In this document: positions 23,455 to 31,759 of the stretch, one piece after another
Numbering within the stretch: the stretch's first letter is position 1
Layout of the letters: each line of letters begins with the position of its first letter
Assembly: GCA_046292445.1 (NCBI GenBank)
Contig: JBKBQT010000005.1
Coordinates: 1-64,000 of the forward strand
Direction: 5' to 3'
From: CALIZF01 sp046292445
GTDB lineage: Bacteria; Pseudomonadota; Alphaproteobacteria; Rhodobacterales; Rhodobacteraceae
Length of the DNA: 64,000 nucleotides
Made by a program: the position numbers and the translations under genes
Notes under the pieces: model-generated
Told to the model about the DNA's origin: nothing
Databases searched by the model: none
Seen by the model: the letters and a program-made list of their open reading frames with translations, nothing else

Positions 23455-25146
23455 ATGGACATCCTTTCCCGCCGCATCCGCCAGGGCCGCGGCACCGCGC
23501 CCGCCGACCTCGTCCTGCGCGGCGGGCAGGTGCTCTCGCTCACCACGGGCGATCTGATCGCGGGCGATGTCGCGATCTGCGGCGATACCATCGTCGGGAT
23601 CGGCCATCCCTACGTGGGCGCGCAGGTGATCGACGTGACGGGCCTGACGCTCGTGCCGGGTTTCATCGACACCCACCTGCATATCGAATCCTCGCTCGTC
23701 ACGCCGTTCGAATTCGACCGCTGCGTCGCCCCCCGCGGCGTGACAACCGCGATCTGCGACCCGCACGAGATCGCCAATGTCGCCGGCCTCGCCGGCATCC
23801 GCTACTTCCTCGATGCCGCCGCCCGGACGGTGATGGACATCAGGGTGCAGCTCTCGTCCTGCGTGCCCTCGACCCATATGGAAAGCGCCGGCGCGCGGCT
23901 CGAGGCCGCCGATCTCGCGCCGCTGATGCACCACCCCAAGGTCATCGGACTTGCCGAGTTCATGAACTATCCCGGCGTGATCCACGAGGATCCGGGCGCC
24001 ATGGCAAAACTCGCCGCATTCGCGGGGCGCCACATCGACGGGCACGCGCCGCTGCTGTCGGGGCGCGACCTCAACGCCTATGTCGCCGCCGGCATCCGCA
24101 CCGAGCACGAGGCGACAGGCCTTGCCGAGGCGCGGGAAAAGCTCAACCGCGGCCTGCGCATCCTGATCCGCGAAGGCTCGGTGTCCAAGGACCTGCACGC
24201 CCTCGCGCCGCTGCTGACCGAAACCACCGCGCCTTACCTCTGCCTGTGCACCGACGACCGCAACCCGCTCGACATCGCCGAAGAGGGGCACCTCGACCAC
24301 ATGATCCGGACCCTGATCGCCCGCGGCTGCCCGCCCCTTGCGGTCTACCGCGCCGCGGCGCTCTCGGCGGCCGAGGCCTTCGGGCTCAAGGACCGCGGCC
24401 TGATCGCGCCGGGCCTGCGGGCCGATATCGTCGCGGTCGGCTCGCTCGCCGCCTGCGACGTGCGCCTCGTGCTGTGCGGCGGCACCCGTGCCGACTCTGC
24501 CGCCTTCGCCGCCCGCGAGACCATCGCCCCCGTCGCGCGCCGCTCCGTCCGCGCCCCGCAGGTGACGCCCGACGCCTTCCGCCATGCCGGCAGCGGCGAC
24601 GACACGCCGGTGATCGGCATCCGCGAGGGCCAGATCCTGACCGACCACCTGACCGAGACCATCCCCGCCACGGACGGCGACCGGCGCCCCGATCCGGCGC
24701 GCGACCTCATCCGCATCGCGGTGGTCGAACGCCACGGCGGCGACGGTCGCATCGCCACAGGCTTCGTGCGCGGCTTCGGGCTGAAGCGCGGCGCCATCGC
24801 CTCGACCGTCTGCCATGACCACCACAACATCGCCGTGGTCGGCGCCGACTACGGCGACATGGCCCTCGCCGTGAACCGCCTCGCCGCCATCGAGGGCGGC
24901 TTCGTCGTCGCCGCGGACGGCGCAGTGCGCGCCGAGATCGCCCTGCCCGTCGCGGGGCTGATGAGCCTCGGATCGTTCGAAGAGGTCCGGGCCGCCCTCC
25001 ACGACCTGCGCGCCGCCGCCCGGTCGCTCGGCGTCACGCTCAACGAGCCCTTCCTGCAACTCGCCTTCCTCTGCCTGCCGGTCATCCCGCATCTCAAGAT
25101 CACCGACCGCGGCATGGTGGACGTGGACCGCTTCGCCCTGATCTGA
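23455..25146 (+). CDS. ade: Adenine deaminase
   Basis: The 563-residue amidohydrolase converts adenine to hypoxanthine and ammonia in purine salvage. The metal-binding motif GFIDTHLHIESS, the DPHEIANV segment, SSCVPSTHMESAG and the C-terminal CHDHHNIAVVGA identify the Ade branch of the amidohydrolase superfamily. The start at 23455 is the first ATG that gives the family N-terminus; the frame is open upstream but overlaps cinA. The stop is followed directly by a palindromic repeat element, and the next gene is convergent. Confidence 0.95.
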   Translation: MDILSRRIRQGRGTAPADLVLRGGQVLSLTTGDLIAGDVAICGDTIVGIGHPYVGAQVIDVTGLTLVPGFIDTHLHIESSLVTPFEFDRCVAPRGVTTAICDPHEIANVAGLAGIRYFLDAAARTVMDIRVQLSSCVPSTHMESAGARLEAADLAPLMHHPKVIGLAEFMNYPGVIHEDPGAMAKLAAFAGRHIDGHAPLLSGRDLNAYVAAGIRTEHEATGLAEAREKLNRGLRILIREGSVSKDLHALAPLLTETTAPYLCLCTDDRNPLDIAEEGHLDHMIRTLIARGCPPLAVYRAAALSAAEAFGLKDRGLIAPGLRADIVAVGSLAACDVRLVLCGGTRADSAAFAARETIAPVARRSVRAPQVTPDAFRHAGSGDDTPVIGIREGQILTDHLTETIPATDGDRRPDPARDLIRIAVVERHGGDGRIATGFVRGFGLKRGAIASTVCHDHHNIAVVGADYGDMALAVNRLAAIEGGFVVAADGAVRAEIALPVAGLMSLGSFEEVRAALHDLRAAARSLGVTLNEPFLQLAFLCLPVIPHLKITDRGMVDVDRFALI

Positions 25147-25153
25147 CCCCCCC

Positions 25154-25180
25154 TTCATCGTTCCGGAAATACTCTGGGGG
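25154..25180. repeat. Intergenic palindromic-family element between convergent genes (copy A)
   Basis: TTCATCGTTCCGGAAATACT followed by CTGGGGG begins 7 bp after the adenine deaminase stop. It shares 24 of 26 aligned bases with the element at 52632-52657. It sits in a 60-bp gap between convergent genes. A C-tract precedes it and a G-tract follows, so it can fold and may end transcription from both sides. Confidence 0.6.
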
Positions 25181-25206
25181 GGGCGCCCGGAACGGGCGAC
25201 GGGGGG

Positions 25207-26238
25207 CTAGCCCCCCTCCTGCTGGCGCCCCCCGCGCAGGGCCGCCACAGCCTCCTGCCCGGCCTCGGTGCCGAAATGCTGGCGCTGGCTCAGGCCCGGA
25301 AAGGCGCGGCGCACCGCCTCGGCCAGCGCCTCGGGCAGGCGCGACACCGTGGCCTCGGTCACCATCAGGCTCTCGGCCGGGATCCCTTCGGCATAGATGA
25401 TCTCGTGCCGGTCGAACACGAGGCTGAACCAGTCGGCGAACCCGCCCTCGCGCTGGACGATGCGCACCCCGTCCACCAGATGGCGCGCCTGCACGAGGAT
25501 CTCGGCCGTCGCCACGCCCGCGGGCCGCTCGCGCAGGTAGAGAAACAGCCGGTGGTGCGGCCCGACCGCGAGATCGCCCGCATTGCCCATCGTGCCCGCC
25601 GCGATCACCACCGGCGCGAAGGCGCCGCGCGCCCGCAGCGTGGCGCGGCCGATCCAGCGCAGCGGCTGGGCGCCGTGATCGCGCGTCAGCACCCGGTCGC
25701 CGGGCGACAGCGCCTCGATCGGCACCTGCGCCCCGCCCGCCAGCGTGATCCGGGTGCCGCGCAGGAACGACAGGCAGACGAAATCGGCCAGCCGCGCCGT
25801 TTCGGGCGCATCCTCGGCCGCGACCAGCGTGTATCCGACCCGCGGCGCCAGCGGCACCAGCGGCAGCGCATAAAGCCGTGCCGCCGCATCCCCTGGCGCG
25901 CGATGCCGCACCAGCAGGACCGTGACCGGATCGCCGTCGGGGGCCATCAGCGTCAGCTGGCCCGCCAGCACGACCGGATCGCCCGCCCGGCCGATCGCCG
26001 ATCCTGCCGCCACAACCTGCGCGCGCGCCATCGGTCCCGCCGGCGGCGGTGCAAGCGCAAGCGGCAACGGGGCGGCCTCGGGGTCGAGCTCGTAGATGTC
26101 GCCCGCGCAGAGATCGGGCAGCTCCCCGAGCCCGTCGCCGCGGTTCACCCCCTGCGTGACATAGAGATCGGCGGCATCGAATACCGCGACAACCATCGGC
26201 GGCGGATCGGGGGGGGCGGGGCGGGCGGGGTCTGTCAT
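25207..26238 (-). CDS. Hint-domain (hedgehog/intein) protein
   Basis: The 343-residue protein has an N-terminal domain of about 150 residues beginning MTDPARPAPPDPPPMVVAVFDAADLY cut short here, followed by a Hint domain that starts at the nucleophile Cys155 (CLSFLRGTRITLAGG). The domain continues with VPIEALSPGDRVLTRDHG and LRWIGR, then VGPHHRLFL. This is the Rhodobacteraceae 'Hint_2' type, often found in RTX-like or secreted proteins and thought to autoprocess. No RTX repeats are present in it. An RTX gene lies about 1 kb away. Whether self-cleavage at Cys155 takes place cannot be told from the sequence. Confidence 0.88.
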   Translation of the reverse strand: MTDPARPAPPDPPPMVVAVFDAADLYVTQGVNRGDGLGELPDLCAGDIYELDPEAAPLPLALAPPPAGPMARAQVVAAGSAIGRAGDPVVLAGQLTLMAPDGDPVTVLLVRHRAPGDAAARLYALPLVPLAPRVGYTLVAAEDAPETARLADFVCLSFLRGTRITLAGGAQVPIEALSPGDRVLTRDHGAQPLRWIGRATLRARGAFAPVVIAAGTMGNAGDLAVGPHHRLFLYLRERPAGVATAEILVQARHLVDGVRIVQREGGFADWFSLVFDRHEIIYAEGIPAESLMVTEATVSRLPEALAEAVRRAFPGLSQRQHFGTEAGQEAVAALRGGRQQEGG

Positions 26239-26373
26239 GGTCACCGTCGCGGTCGCGGGCCGGGTCTCGGCCCCGTCAGGCCTAGGCGGCGGCGGCGGCG
26301 GCGTCAACGCCGGTTCCCGTCGCCCGCCGCGGGTGCTAGGCAGACGCCGGAGAACCAAGGGGGGGATTGGCCG

Positions 26374-27150
26374 ATGGACCTCGGGATCGCAGGGCGCCGG
26401 GCGCTCGTCACAGCCGGCTCGAAGGGCCTCGGGCGGGGCTGCGCCGAGGCGCTGGCGGCGGCGGGGGTGCATCTCGTCATCAACGCCCGCGGCGCCGCGG
26501 CGCTCGAGGCGGCGGCGGCGGACCTGCGCCGCCACGGCGTCACCGTCACGGCGGTGGCCGCCGACATCACCGAGGCGCAGGGCCGCGCGGCGGTGCTCGA
26601 TGCGGCGGGGGATGTGGACATCCTCGTGACCAATGCCGGCGGCCCGCCGCCCGGCCTCTGGTCCGACTGGAGTCGCGAGGATTTCATCGCCGCGCTCGAT
26701 GCCAACATGCTCACCCCCATCGCGCTGATGCAGGCGGTGCTGCCCGGCATGATCGCCCGGCGCTGGGGCCGGGTGGTCAACATCACCTCGCAGTCGGTGC
26801 GCGCGCCGATCCCGCAGCTTGGCCTGTCGAACGCCGCCCGCACCGGCCTGACCGGCTTCGTCGCCGGCACCGCGCGGCAGGTGGCCCCGCACGGCGTGAC
26901 GATCAACAACCTGCTCCCCGGCATCCACGCGACCGACCGGGCAATCGCGCTCGACGGCCCCGTGGCGCAGGCCGAGGGCATCACCCTGGCCGAGGCGCAG
27001 GCCCGCCGCGCCGCCACCATCCCCGCCCGCCGCTACGGCACCGCCGCGGAATTCGGCGCGGCCTGCGCGTTCCTCTGCTCGGTGCATGCGGGGTTCATCG
27101 TGGGGCAGAACATTCTGCTTGACGGCGGGGCGACGAACGTAACCATCTGA
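26374..27150 (+). CDS. SDR-fold oxidoreductase with an altered catalytic motif
   Basis: The 258-residue protein has the Rossmann start ALVTAGSKGLGRG, the NAGG motif, and the SDR C-terminus (GQNILLDGGATNV). The catalytic Ser is present in ITSQSVRAP, but the YxxxK pair is replaced by SNAAR in LGLSNAARTG. This substitution occurs in a recognisable FabG-like branch; these proteins are usually annotated as 3-oxoacyl-ACP reductases, yet the chemistry is uncertain without Tyr and Lys. It is divergent from the Hint gene across 135 bp and lies 75 bp upstream of the RTX gene. The start ATG at 26374 fits the family N-terminus (MDLGIAGRRALV). Confidence 0.9.
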   Translation: MDLGIAGRRALVTAGSKGLGRGCAEALAAAGVHLVINARGAAALEAAAADLRRHGVTVTAVAADITEAQGRAAVLDAAGDVDILVTNAGGPPPGLWSDWSREDFIAALDANMLTPIALMQAVLPGMIARRWGRVVNITSQSVRAPIPQLGLSNAARTGLTGFVAGTARQVAPHGVTINNLLPGIHATDRAIALDGPVAQAEGITLAEAQARRAATIPARRYGTAAEFGAACAFLCSVHAGFIVGQNILLDGGATNVTI

Positions 27151-27225
27151 ACACGCGCGCGCCGGTCCGCCGGTGCACCGTGCATCAAGTTGGGCAGCGC
27201 GCTATTTTACGGGGAGAATTTAAGC

Positions 27226-28977
27226 ATGTCCTTTACCATCACGGGTCCTAACAGTTCCTTGCAGGTCATCAACGCAGGCACCCTCGGGCTTGTGACGGCC
27301 ACAGGCCTTGTCGACAACATCGTCATTTTCAACGGTGAACGCGCCACGCTCGTCAATCGCGGCGAGATCCTGAACACGTCCGAAGCCGTCGCGGGCAGCA
27401 TGACGGCCGCAGGCGTGTTCGCGCCGACGCTCGTCAATTCCGGCGCGATCGTCGGCGTGCTCGCCGGGGTCCGCTTCGGCGCGGCGCGCGGCGACGGGCT
27501 GGCGTCCCAGCCCAGCCTGTCGGCCCGGATCGAGAACACCGGTTCGATCACGGCCCTTGGGCCAACCAACCTCGAGGGCGGCGCGATCCGGCTGTTCGGC
27601 GATGCCAACACCGTGGTCAACACCGGCACCATCACCGCGCTGTCGAACCCGGCGCTGCGCATCGTGAGCGGGGCAGGCAACGCGGCCGGCAACCTGGTGA
27701 TCAATACCGGCGCGATCCTCGGCGCCGTCGCGCTCGACCGGCGCAACGACCGCGTCGAGAATACCGGCCGGATCACCGGCGACATCGACCTCGGCGCGGG
27801 CAACGACACGCTCGACGGACGCGGCGGCACGGTGGCCGGGCAGATTCTCGGCGGCGCGGGCAACGACATCTTCATCGTGGACGATCCCCGCGCGGTCATC
27901 GTCGAGGCGAACCGGCAGGGCAACGATACCGTTCAGGCCTGGGTCGATTTCGTGACCCCCCAGCATGTCGAGGTGCTCGACCTGATGGGCCCGGCGATCC
28001 GCGGCACCGGCAACAACCAGGACAACCGCATCGTCGGCAACGCGCAGGACAATGTCATCGCTGGGCTCGGCGGCAACGATGCGCTCTTCGGCGACCTCGG
28101 CGACGACACGATCACCGGCGGCGCGGGCAACGACCGCATCTTCGGCGGCGAGGGGAACGATGCCGCCTGGGGCGGGGCGGGCAACGACACGATGATCGGG
28201 CAGGACGGCGACGATGCGCTGCGCGGGGATGCGGGCAACGACAGCATCGACGGCGGCGCCGGGAACGACAGCCTCTGGGCCGGTTCGGGGAACGATTCGG
28301 TCTGCGGCGGGGCGGATGACGACGCGCTCTGGGGCGGGGCTGGCAACGATGCGCTCGACGGCGGCGAGGGGGACGATTCGATCTGGGGCGGGACCGGCGA
28401 CGACACGATCTTCGGCCTTGCGGGCGAGGATGCGATCTACGGCGGGGCGGGGCGCGACAGCATCGACGGCGGCGCGGATGACGACAGCCTCTATGGCGGC
28501 AACGGGAACGACACGATCCTCGGCGGCGAGGGCGCCGATCTGATCGAGGGCGGCGCGGGCAACGACGATCTGCGCGGCGGCTTCGATGCCGACACGATCC
28601 TCGGCGGGGCGGGGGAGGACATCATCGAAGGCGGCTTCGGCGCCGACCTGCTCGACGGCGGGCCCGGCGCCGACCGGTTCGTGTTCCGCGCCGTCGAGGA
28701 AAGCGGCGGGCCGGGGATCGACACGATCCGCGGCTTCCAGCCCGGCGAGGATGTGATCGACCTGCGGCTGATCGACGCCAACGCGAACCAGGCCGGGCGG
28801 CAGCCCTTCACCTTCATCTTCTCGGGCCTCTTCACCGGCACGGCGGGCGAGCTGCGGGTGAGCATCGAGCCGGGCCAGCGCGTCATCCTCGGCGACATCG
28901 ACGGCGACCGCACGGCCGATTTCGCCCTCGTGCTCGACGGCACGCCGATCATCACGGCGGCGTCCTTCCTGCTCTGA
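27226..28977 (+). CDS. RTX protein with an N-terminal beta-helix region
   Basis: The 583-residue acidic protein begins MSFTITGPNSSLQVINAG. Its first ~200 residues are NxG/NTGxI repeats typical of right-handed beta-helix passengers (VNRGEIL, VNSGAIV, IENTGSI, VNTGTI, INTGAI, VENTGRI). About twenty RTX nonapeptides follow at about 200-490 (GGAGNDRIFGGEGNDAAWG), then a type I secretion tail (GADRFVFRAVEESGG...IRGFQPGEDVIDL). One repeat contains a Cys (SVCGG), unusual for RTX. The ATG at 27226 has GGGGAG nine bases upstream. It should be exported by a type I system and bind Ca2+; a surface or adhesive role is inferred. No secretion genes are adjacent. Confidence 0.92.
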   Translation: MSFTITGPNSSLQVINAGTLGLVTATGLVDNIVIFNGERATLVNRGEILNTSEAVAGSMTAAGVFAPTLVNSGAIVGVLAGVRFGAARGDGLASQPSLSARIENTGSITALGPTNLEGGAIRLFGDANTVVNTGTITALSNPALRIVSGAGNAAGNLVINTGAILGAVALDRRNDRVENTGRITGDIDLGAGNDTLDGRGGTVAGQILGGAGNDIFIVDDPRAVIVEANRQGNDTVQAWVDFVTPQHVEVLDLMGPAIRGTGNNQDNRIVGNAQDNVIAGLGGNDALFGDLGDDTITGGAGNDRIFGGEGNDAAWGGAGNDTMIGQDGDDALRGDAGNDSIDGGAGNDSLWAGSGNDSVCGGADDDALWGGAGNDALDGGEGDDSIWGGTGDDTIFGLAGEDAIYGGAGRDSIDGGADDDSLYGGNGNDTILGGEGADLIEGGAGNDDLRGGFDADTILGGAGEDIIEGGFGADLLDGGPGADRFVFRAVEESGGPGIDTIRGFQPGEDVIDLRLIDANANQAGRQPFTFIFSGLFTGTAGELRVSIEPGQRVILGDIDGDRTADFALVLDGTPIITAASFLL

Positions 28978-29030
28978 CCGCGGCGCTTTCGGGGGCCGCT
29001 TGCCGCCCGGCGCCCGGCCTGCTACCGGGG

Positions 29031-29053
29031 TTCCCGAGTGAAACAATCGGGAA
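29031..29053. promoter_or_regulatory. Inverted repeat just upstream of the ABC ATPase gene
   Basis: TTCCCGA-N9-TCGGGAA forms a perfect 7-bp inverted repeat ending 10 bp before the ATG. It could be an operator or a hairpin ending the RTX transcript. It overlaps the Shine-Dalgarno zone, so it could also act at translation. Confidence 0.35.
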
Positions 29054-29063
29054 ACCGGGACCA

Positions 29064-30152
29064 ATGGGGACTGGCGGAAATCCACGGCTGGCGGTCGAGG
29101 GGCTGACACGCCGCTTCGGCGACCGGCCGGTGGTCGATGCGCTGTCGCTGACCATCGGGGCGGGGCAGGTGACCTGCCTGCTCGGCCCGTCAGGCTGCGG
29201 CAAGTCCACCACGCTGCGGATGATCGCGGGGGTGGAGCGGCCCGACGCAGGCCGCGTCCTGATCGACGGCGCGCTGGTCTGCGACAGCATCCGCAGCCTG
29301 CCGCCCGAGGCGCGGTCGGTCGGCCTGATGTTCCAGGATTTCGCGCTCTTCCCGCATCTGACCGTGGCCGCCAACATCGGCTTCGGGCTGCGCGGCGACC
29401 GGCGTGCAGCGGCGGCACGGGTGGAGGCGCTGCTGGGGCGCGTCAACCTGCGCGGCTTCGGGGACAAGTATCCGCACGAGCTGTCGGGCGGCGAGCAGCA
29501 GCGCGTGGCGCTCGCCCGCGCGCTCGCCCCCCGTCCGCGCATCATGCTGATGGACGAGCCGTTTTCGGGGCTCGACAACCGCCTGCGCGACGGCATCCGC
29601 GACACCACGCTCGACATCCTGAAGGAAGAGGGGACGGCCGTCCTGCTGGTCACCCACGAGCCGGACGAAGCGATGCGCATGGCCGACGAGATCGTGCTGA
29701 TGCGCGACGGCCGGATCGTGCAGCGCGGCGCGCCCTATAACGTCTACAACGCGCCGGCGGACAAGGCGGCTGCCGCGTTCTTCAGCGATATCAACGTGAT
29801 CCGCGGCACCTCGCGCGGCGCGCTGACCGATACGCCGTTCGGCGCCTTCCTGACGCCGGGGCATGCCGACGGTGCGGCCGTCGAGATCGTGATCCGCCCG
29901 CAGCACCTCAAGATCGACTTCGACCGCCACGGCCGCGGCCCCAACCCGACCCCGCAGGATGGGACCCCGGCCCGCGGCACGGTGGTGCGGTCGCGCTTTC
30001 TGGGGCGCGAGAGCCTCGTGGACTTCCGCATGGATTTCGGCGACACCCGCCTTGTCGCTGCTGTGCCGGGCGTGTTCCTGCCCCGGCCCGGCACGGTGCT
30101 GTGGCTGATGATCCGGCGCGACCGTTGTTTCGTGTTTCCCGCCGGCCGCTGA
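29064..30152 (+). CDS. ABC transporter ATP-binding protein, FbpC/PotA type, orphan
   Basis: The 362-residue ATPase has Walker A GPSGCGKST, Q-loop FQDFALFPHLT, signature LSGGEQQRVALARAL, Walker B IMLMDEP and the H-loop VTHEPDEA. A C-terminal TOBE-like domain follows at about 265-360. It would energise uptake of iron or a similar substrate through an unidentified permease. No permease or binding protein is adjacent, so it is an orphan here. Downstream is a 323-bp gap with a large inverted repeat and then a convergent regulator gene. Confidence 0.93.
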   Translation: MGTGGNPRLAVEGLTRRFGDRPVVDALSLTIGAGQVTCLLGPSGCGKSTTLRMIAGVERPDAGRVLIDGALVCDSIRSLPPEARSVGLMFQDFALFPHLTVAANIGFGLRGDRRAAAARVEALLGRVNLRGFGDKYPHELSGGEQQRVALARALAPRPRIMLMDEPFSGLDNRLRDGIRDTTLDILKEEGTAVLLVTHEPDEAMRMADEIVLMRDGRIVQRGAPYNVYNAPADKAAAAFFSDINVIRGTSRGALTDTPFGAFLTPGHADGAAVEIVIRPQHLKIDFDRHGRGPNPTPQDGTPARGTVVRSRFLGRESLVDFRMDFGDTRLVAAVPGVFLPRPGTVLWLMIRRDRCFVFPAGR

Positions 30153-30240
30153 CACCCGAGCCGTGCGCGTGCCGCCCCGCAAGAGCGCTTGCGCATGACA
30201 GCGACGAACCACCCTGCGGCCTGCGCCCCGACCATCCTTC

Positions 30241-30388
30241 GGGAGCCTCCGGCGGGGATATTTGGGCCAGCCTGAATGCGGCAAGGCGTGGGGGCGGCGC
30301 CGAGCGCCATCCGGGCAAGGATGGACGGGTGCGCATGGCAAGCCCCGCGACCTTCAGGCTGGCCCAAATATCCCCGCCGGAGGCTCCC
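30241..30388. repeat. Large inverted repeat: two perfect 36-bp arms around a 76-bp spacer
   Basis: Arms at 30241-30276 and 30353-30388 are exact reverse complements. Each holds the core CCTCCGGCGGGGATATTTG and ends CCAGCCTGAA. The element fills the gap of 323 bp between the convergent ABC ATPase and regulator genes; the rest of the gap (30153-30240, 30389-30475) shows nothing else. The spacer has no open frame worth naming. The core recurs, less perfectly, at 37999-38080. Confidence 0.9.
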
Positions 30389-30475
30389 GCACCATCCGTT
30401 GCGCGCATGGTCTGCCCTGGCGTGCGACGGCGAAGCATATCGGGGCCCCGTGCATGCTGCGGCGGGCCGATTGCA

Positions 30476-30844
30476 TCAGGCATCTTCCCCGTCGGTTCCG
30501 GGCGGCATGCCGGCCTGCGGCAGGACGGTGCCGATCTTGGCCAGCAGGCTGCGCGCCGCCCGCCCGGCCGGTCCGTCCTCGCGGGCGACCTGGCGCAGGC
30601 CAGCGACGAGCACGTCGAGTTCCTCTTGCGTGAGGATCATCGGCGGCAGGACCACCGGCGCGCGCAGGATGTAGCCAAGGCCGCGCTCGCCCTCGACCGG
30701 CAGGCCGGATGCCGCCATCGTCCCCATGTCGCGCCAGATGGTGCGGGTCGACACGCCGAGCGTCGCGGCGAGTTCCGCCGCCGTATGGAGCCGCCCGTCG
30801 CGCAGGATGCGGATGAGGTCGTAAAGGCGGTCGTCGCGTTTCAT
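30476..30844 (-). CDS. Short YafY/DeoR-like HTH transcriptional regulator
   Basis: The 122-residue protein begins MKRDDRLYDLIRILRDGRLHTAAELA, with a winged helix-turn-helix (LGVSTRTIWRDMGTMAASGLPVEGERGLGYIL) as in YafY-family regulators. It ends soon after the first part of the usual ligand-binding region (PPMILTQEELDVLVAGLRQV). Normal relatives are about 230 residues and carry a WYL domain, which is absent here. It is divergent from tatA, and a perfect 8-4-8 palindrome lies 13 bp upstream of its start, a likely autoregulatory operator. Either a natural short form or a truncated gene is possible; the frame is clean to the stop. Confidence 0.85.
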   Translation of the reverse strand: MKRDDRLYDLIRILRDGRLHTAAELAATLGVSTRTIWRDMGTMAASGLPVEGERGLGYILRAPVVLPPMILTQEELDVLVAGLRQVAREDGPAGRAARSLLAKIGTVLPQAGMPPGTDGEDA

Positions 30845-30856
30845 GGCGCGGTTCCT

Positions 30857-30876
30857 ACTGACAGGTTACTGTCAGT
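30857..30876. promoter_or_regulatory. Operator-like palindrome between the YafY-type regulator and tatA
   Basis: ACTGACAG-GTTA-CTGTCAGT is a perfect 8-4-8 inverted repeat, 13 bp upstream of the regulator start and 94 bp upstream of tatA. It is the natural candidate for the binding site of the adjacent regulator and could influence tatABC. Confidence 0.6.
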
Positions 30877-30969
30877 TGTCCGGCCCATCCAGTCAATCCG
30901 CCTTTGCACGGCAGCTGCGGGGGGACTACATCCAGAGCATCGCAGAGGAACAGCGGGGGGAGACATCCC

Positions 30970-31191
30970 ATGCTCAACAATATCGGCCTTCCCGGCCTCA
31001 TCCTGATCGTGGTCGTCGTGCTCGTGCTGTTCGGGCGCGGCAAGATCGCGGGGCTCATGGGCGAGATCGGCAAGGGCATCACCGCCTTCAAGCGCGGCGT
31101 GAAGGACGAGACGGCCGAGATCGAGAAGGCCGCCGCCGAGGCGCGCGACGTCTCGCCGGCTGGCGCCGCGGCCGACAAGGACAAGGCCTGA
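30970..31191 (+). CDS. tatA: Sec-independent translocase protein TatA
   Basis: The 73-residue protein has one N-terminal membrane span (IGLPGLILIVVVVLVLFG), the FGRGKI hinge and an amphipathic helix (GEIGKGITAFKRGVKDE). It forms the export pore of the twin-arginine system, which carries folded proteins across the inner membrane. The ATG at 30970 has GGGGGGAG seven bases upstream. It is the first gene of tatA-tatB-tatC. The family Gly-Phe-Gly hinge is intact. Confidence 0.97.
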   Translation: MLNNIGLPGLILIVVVVLVLFGRGKIAGLMGEIGKGITAFKRGVKDETAEIEKAAAEARDVSPAGAAADKDKA

Positions 31192-31218
31192 TCCAGCGGA
31201 AGGGCAAGAGGCACGCGC

Positions 31219-31725
31219 ATGTTCGACATCGGCTGGACCGAGCTTCTGCTGATCGGCATCGTTGCGCTGATCGTGGTGGGTCCCAAGGACCTGCCGATCA
31301 TGTTCCGCACCCTGGGCCGCTTCACCGCCAAGATCCGCGCCATGGGGCGCGAGTTCAGCAGGGCGATGGAACAGGCGGCCGACGAAAGCGGTGTCAAGGA
31401 TGTGGCGCGTGACATCAAGGCGGCGACCAACCTGCGCCAGAGCGGGATCGACGCGCTGAAGGAGGCCGCGACGAAGTTCGAAAGCTGGGATCCGAAGCGG
31501 ACGAGCCCCGGCGCGGGCGCCGCGGCGTCGGCGGCGCCAGCCAAGGCAGCCGGGCCGGCAGCAGAGGGCAAGGCCGTCGCGGCGCCCGATGCCAGCCGCG
31601 GCCCCAACACCGCTGCGCTGACGGCCGCGCAGGAGGCCGGGCGCGCCGAGCGGCTCGCGGCCGTAAGCAAGCCGGTCGCAGAAGCGCCCGCGACCGCTGC
31701 CCCCGGCCGTTCCGCCGACGCGTGA
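31219..31725 (+). CDS. tatB: Sec-independent translocase protein TatB
   Basis: The 168-residue protein begins MFDIGWTELLLIGIVALIVVGPKDLP, the TatB membrane span with its Glu8 and GPKDLP hinge, followed by an amphipathic helix. The rest is a long Ala/Pro-rich cytoplasmic tail (about residues 95-168) of low complexity. TatB works with TatC as the receptor for twin-arginine signal peptides. It lies 27 bp after tatA and 34 bp before tatC. Confidence 0.96.
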   Translation: MFDIGWTELLLIGIVALIVVGPKDLPIMFRTLGRFTAKIRAMGREFSRAMEQAADESGVKDVARDIKAATNLRQSGIDALKEAATKFESWDPKRTSPGAGAAASAAPAKAAGPAAEGKAVAAPDASRGPNTAALTAAQEAGRAERLAAVSKPVAEAPATAAPGRSADA

Positions 31726-31759
31726 CCGCCACCCCGTGGCCTGACCCAGACTGTAGATC

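Noticed and set aside
30241..30388. The 36-bp inverted repeats as ends of an insertion sequence
   Set aside because: The 76-bp spacer cannot code for a transposase and no target duplication is visible.
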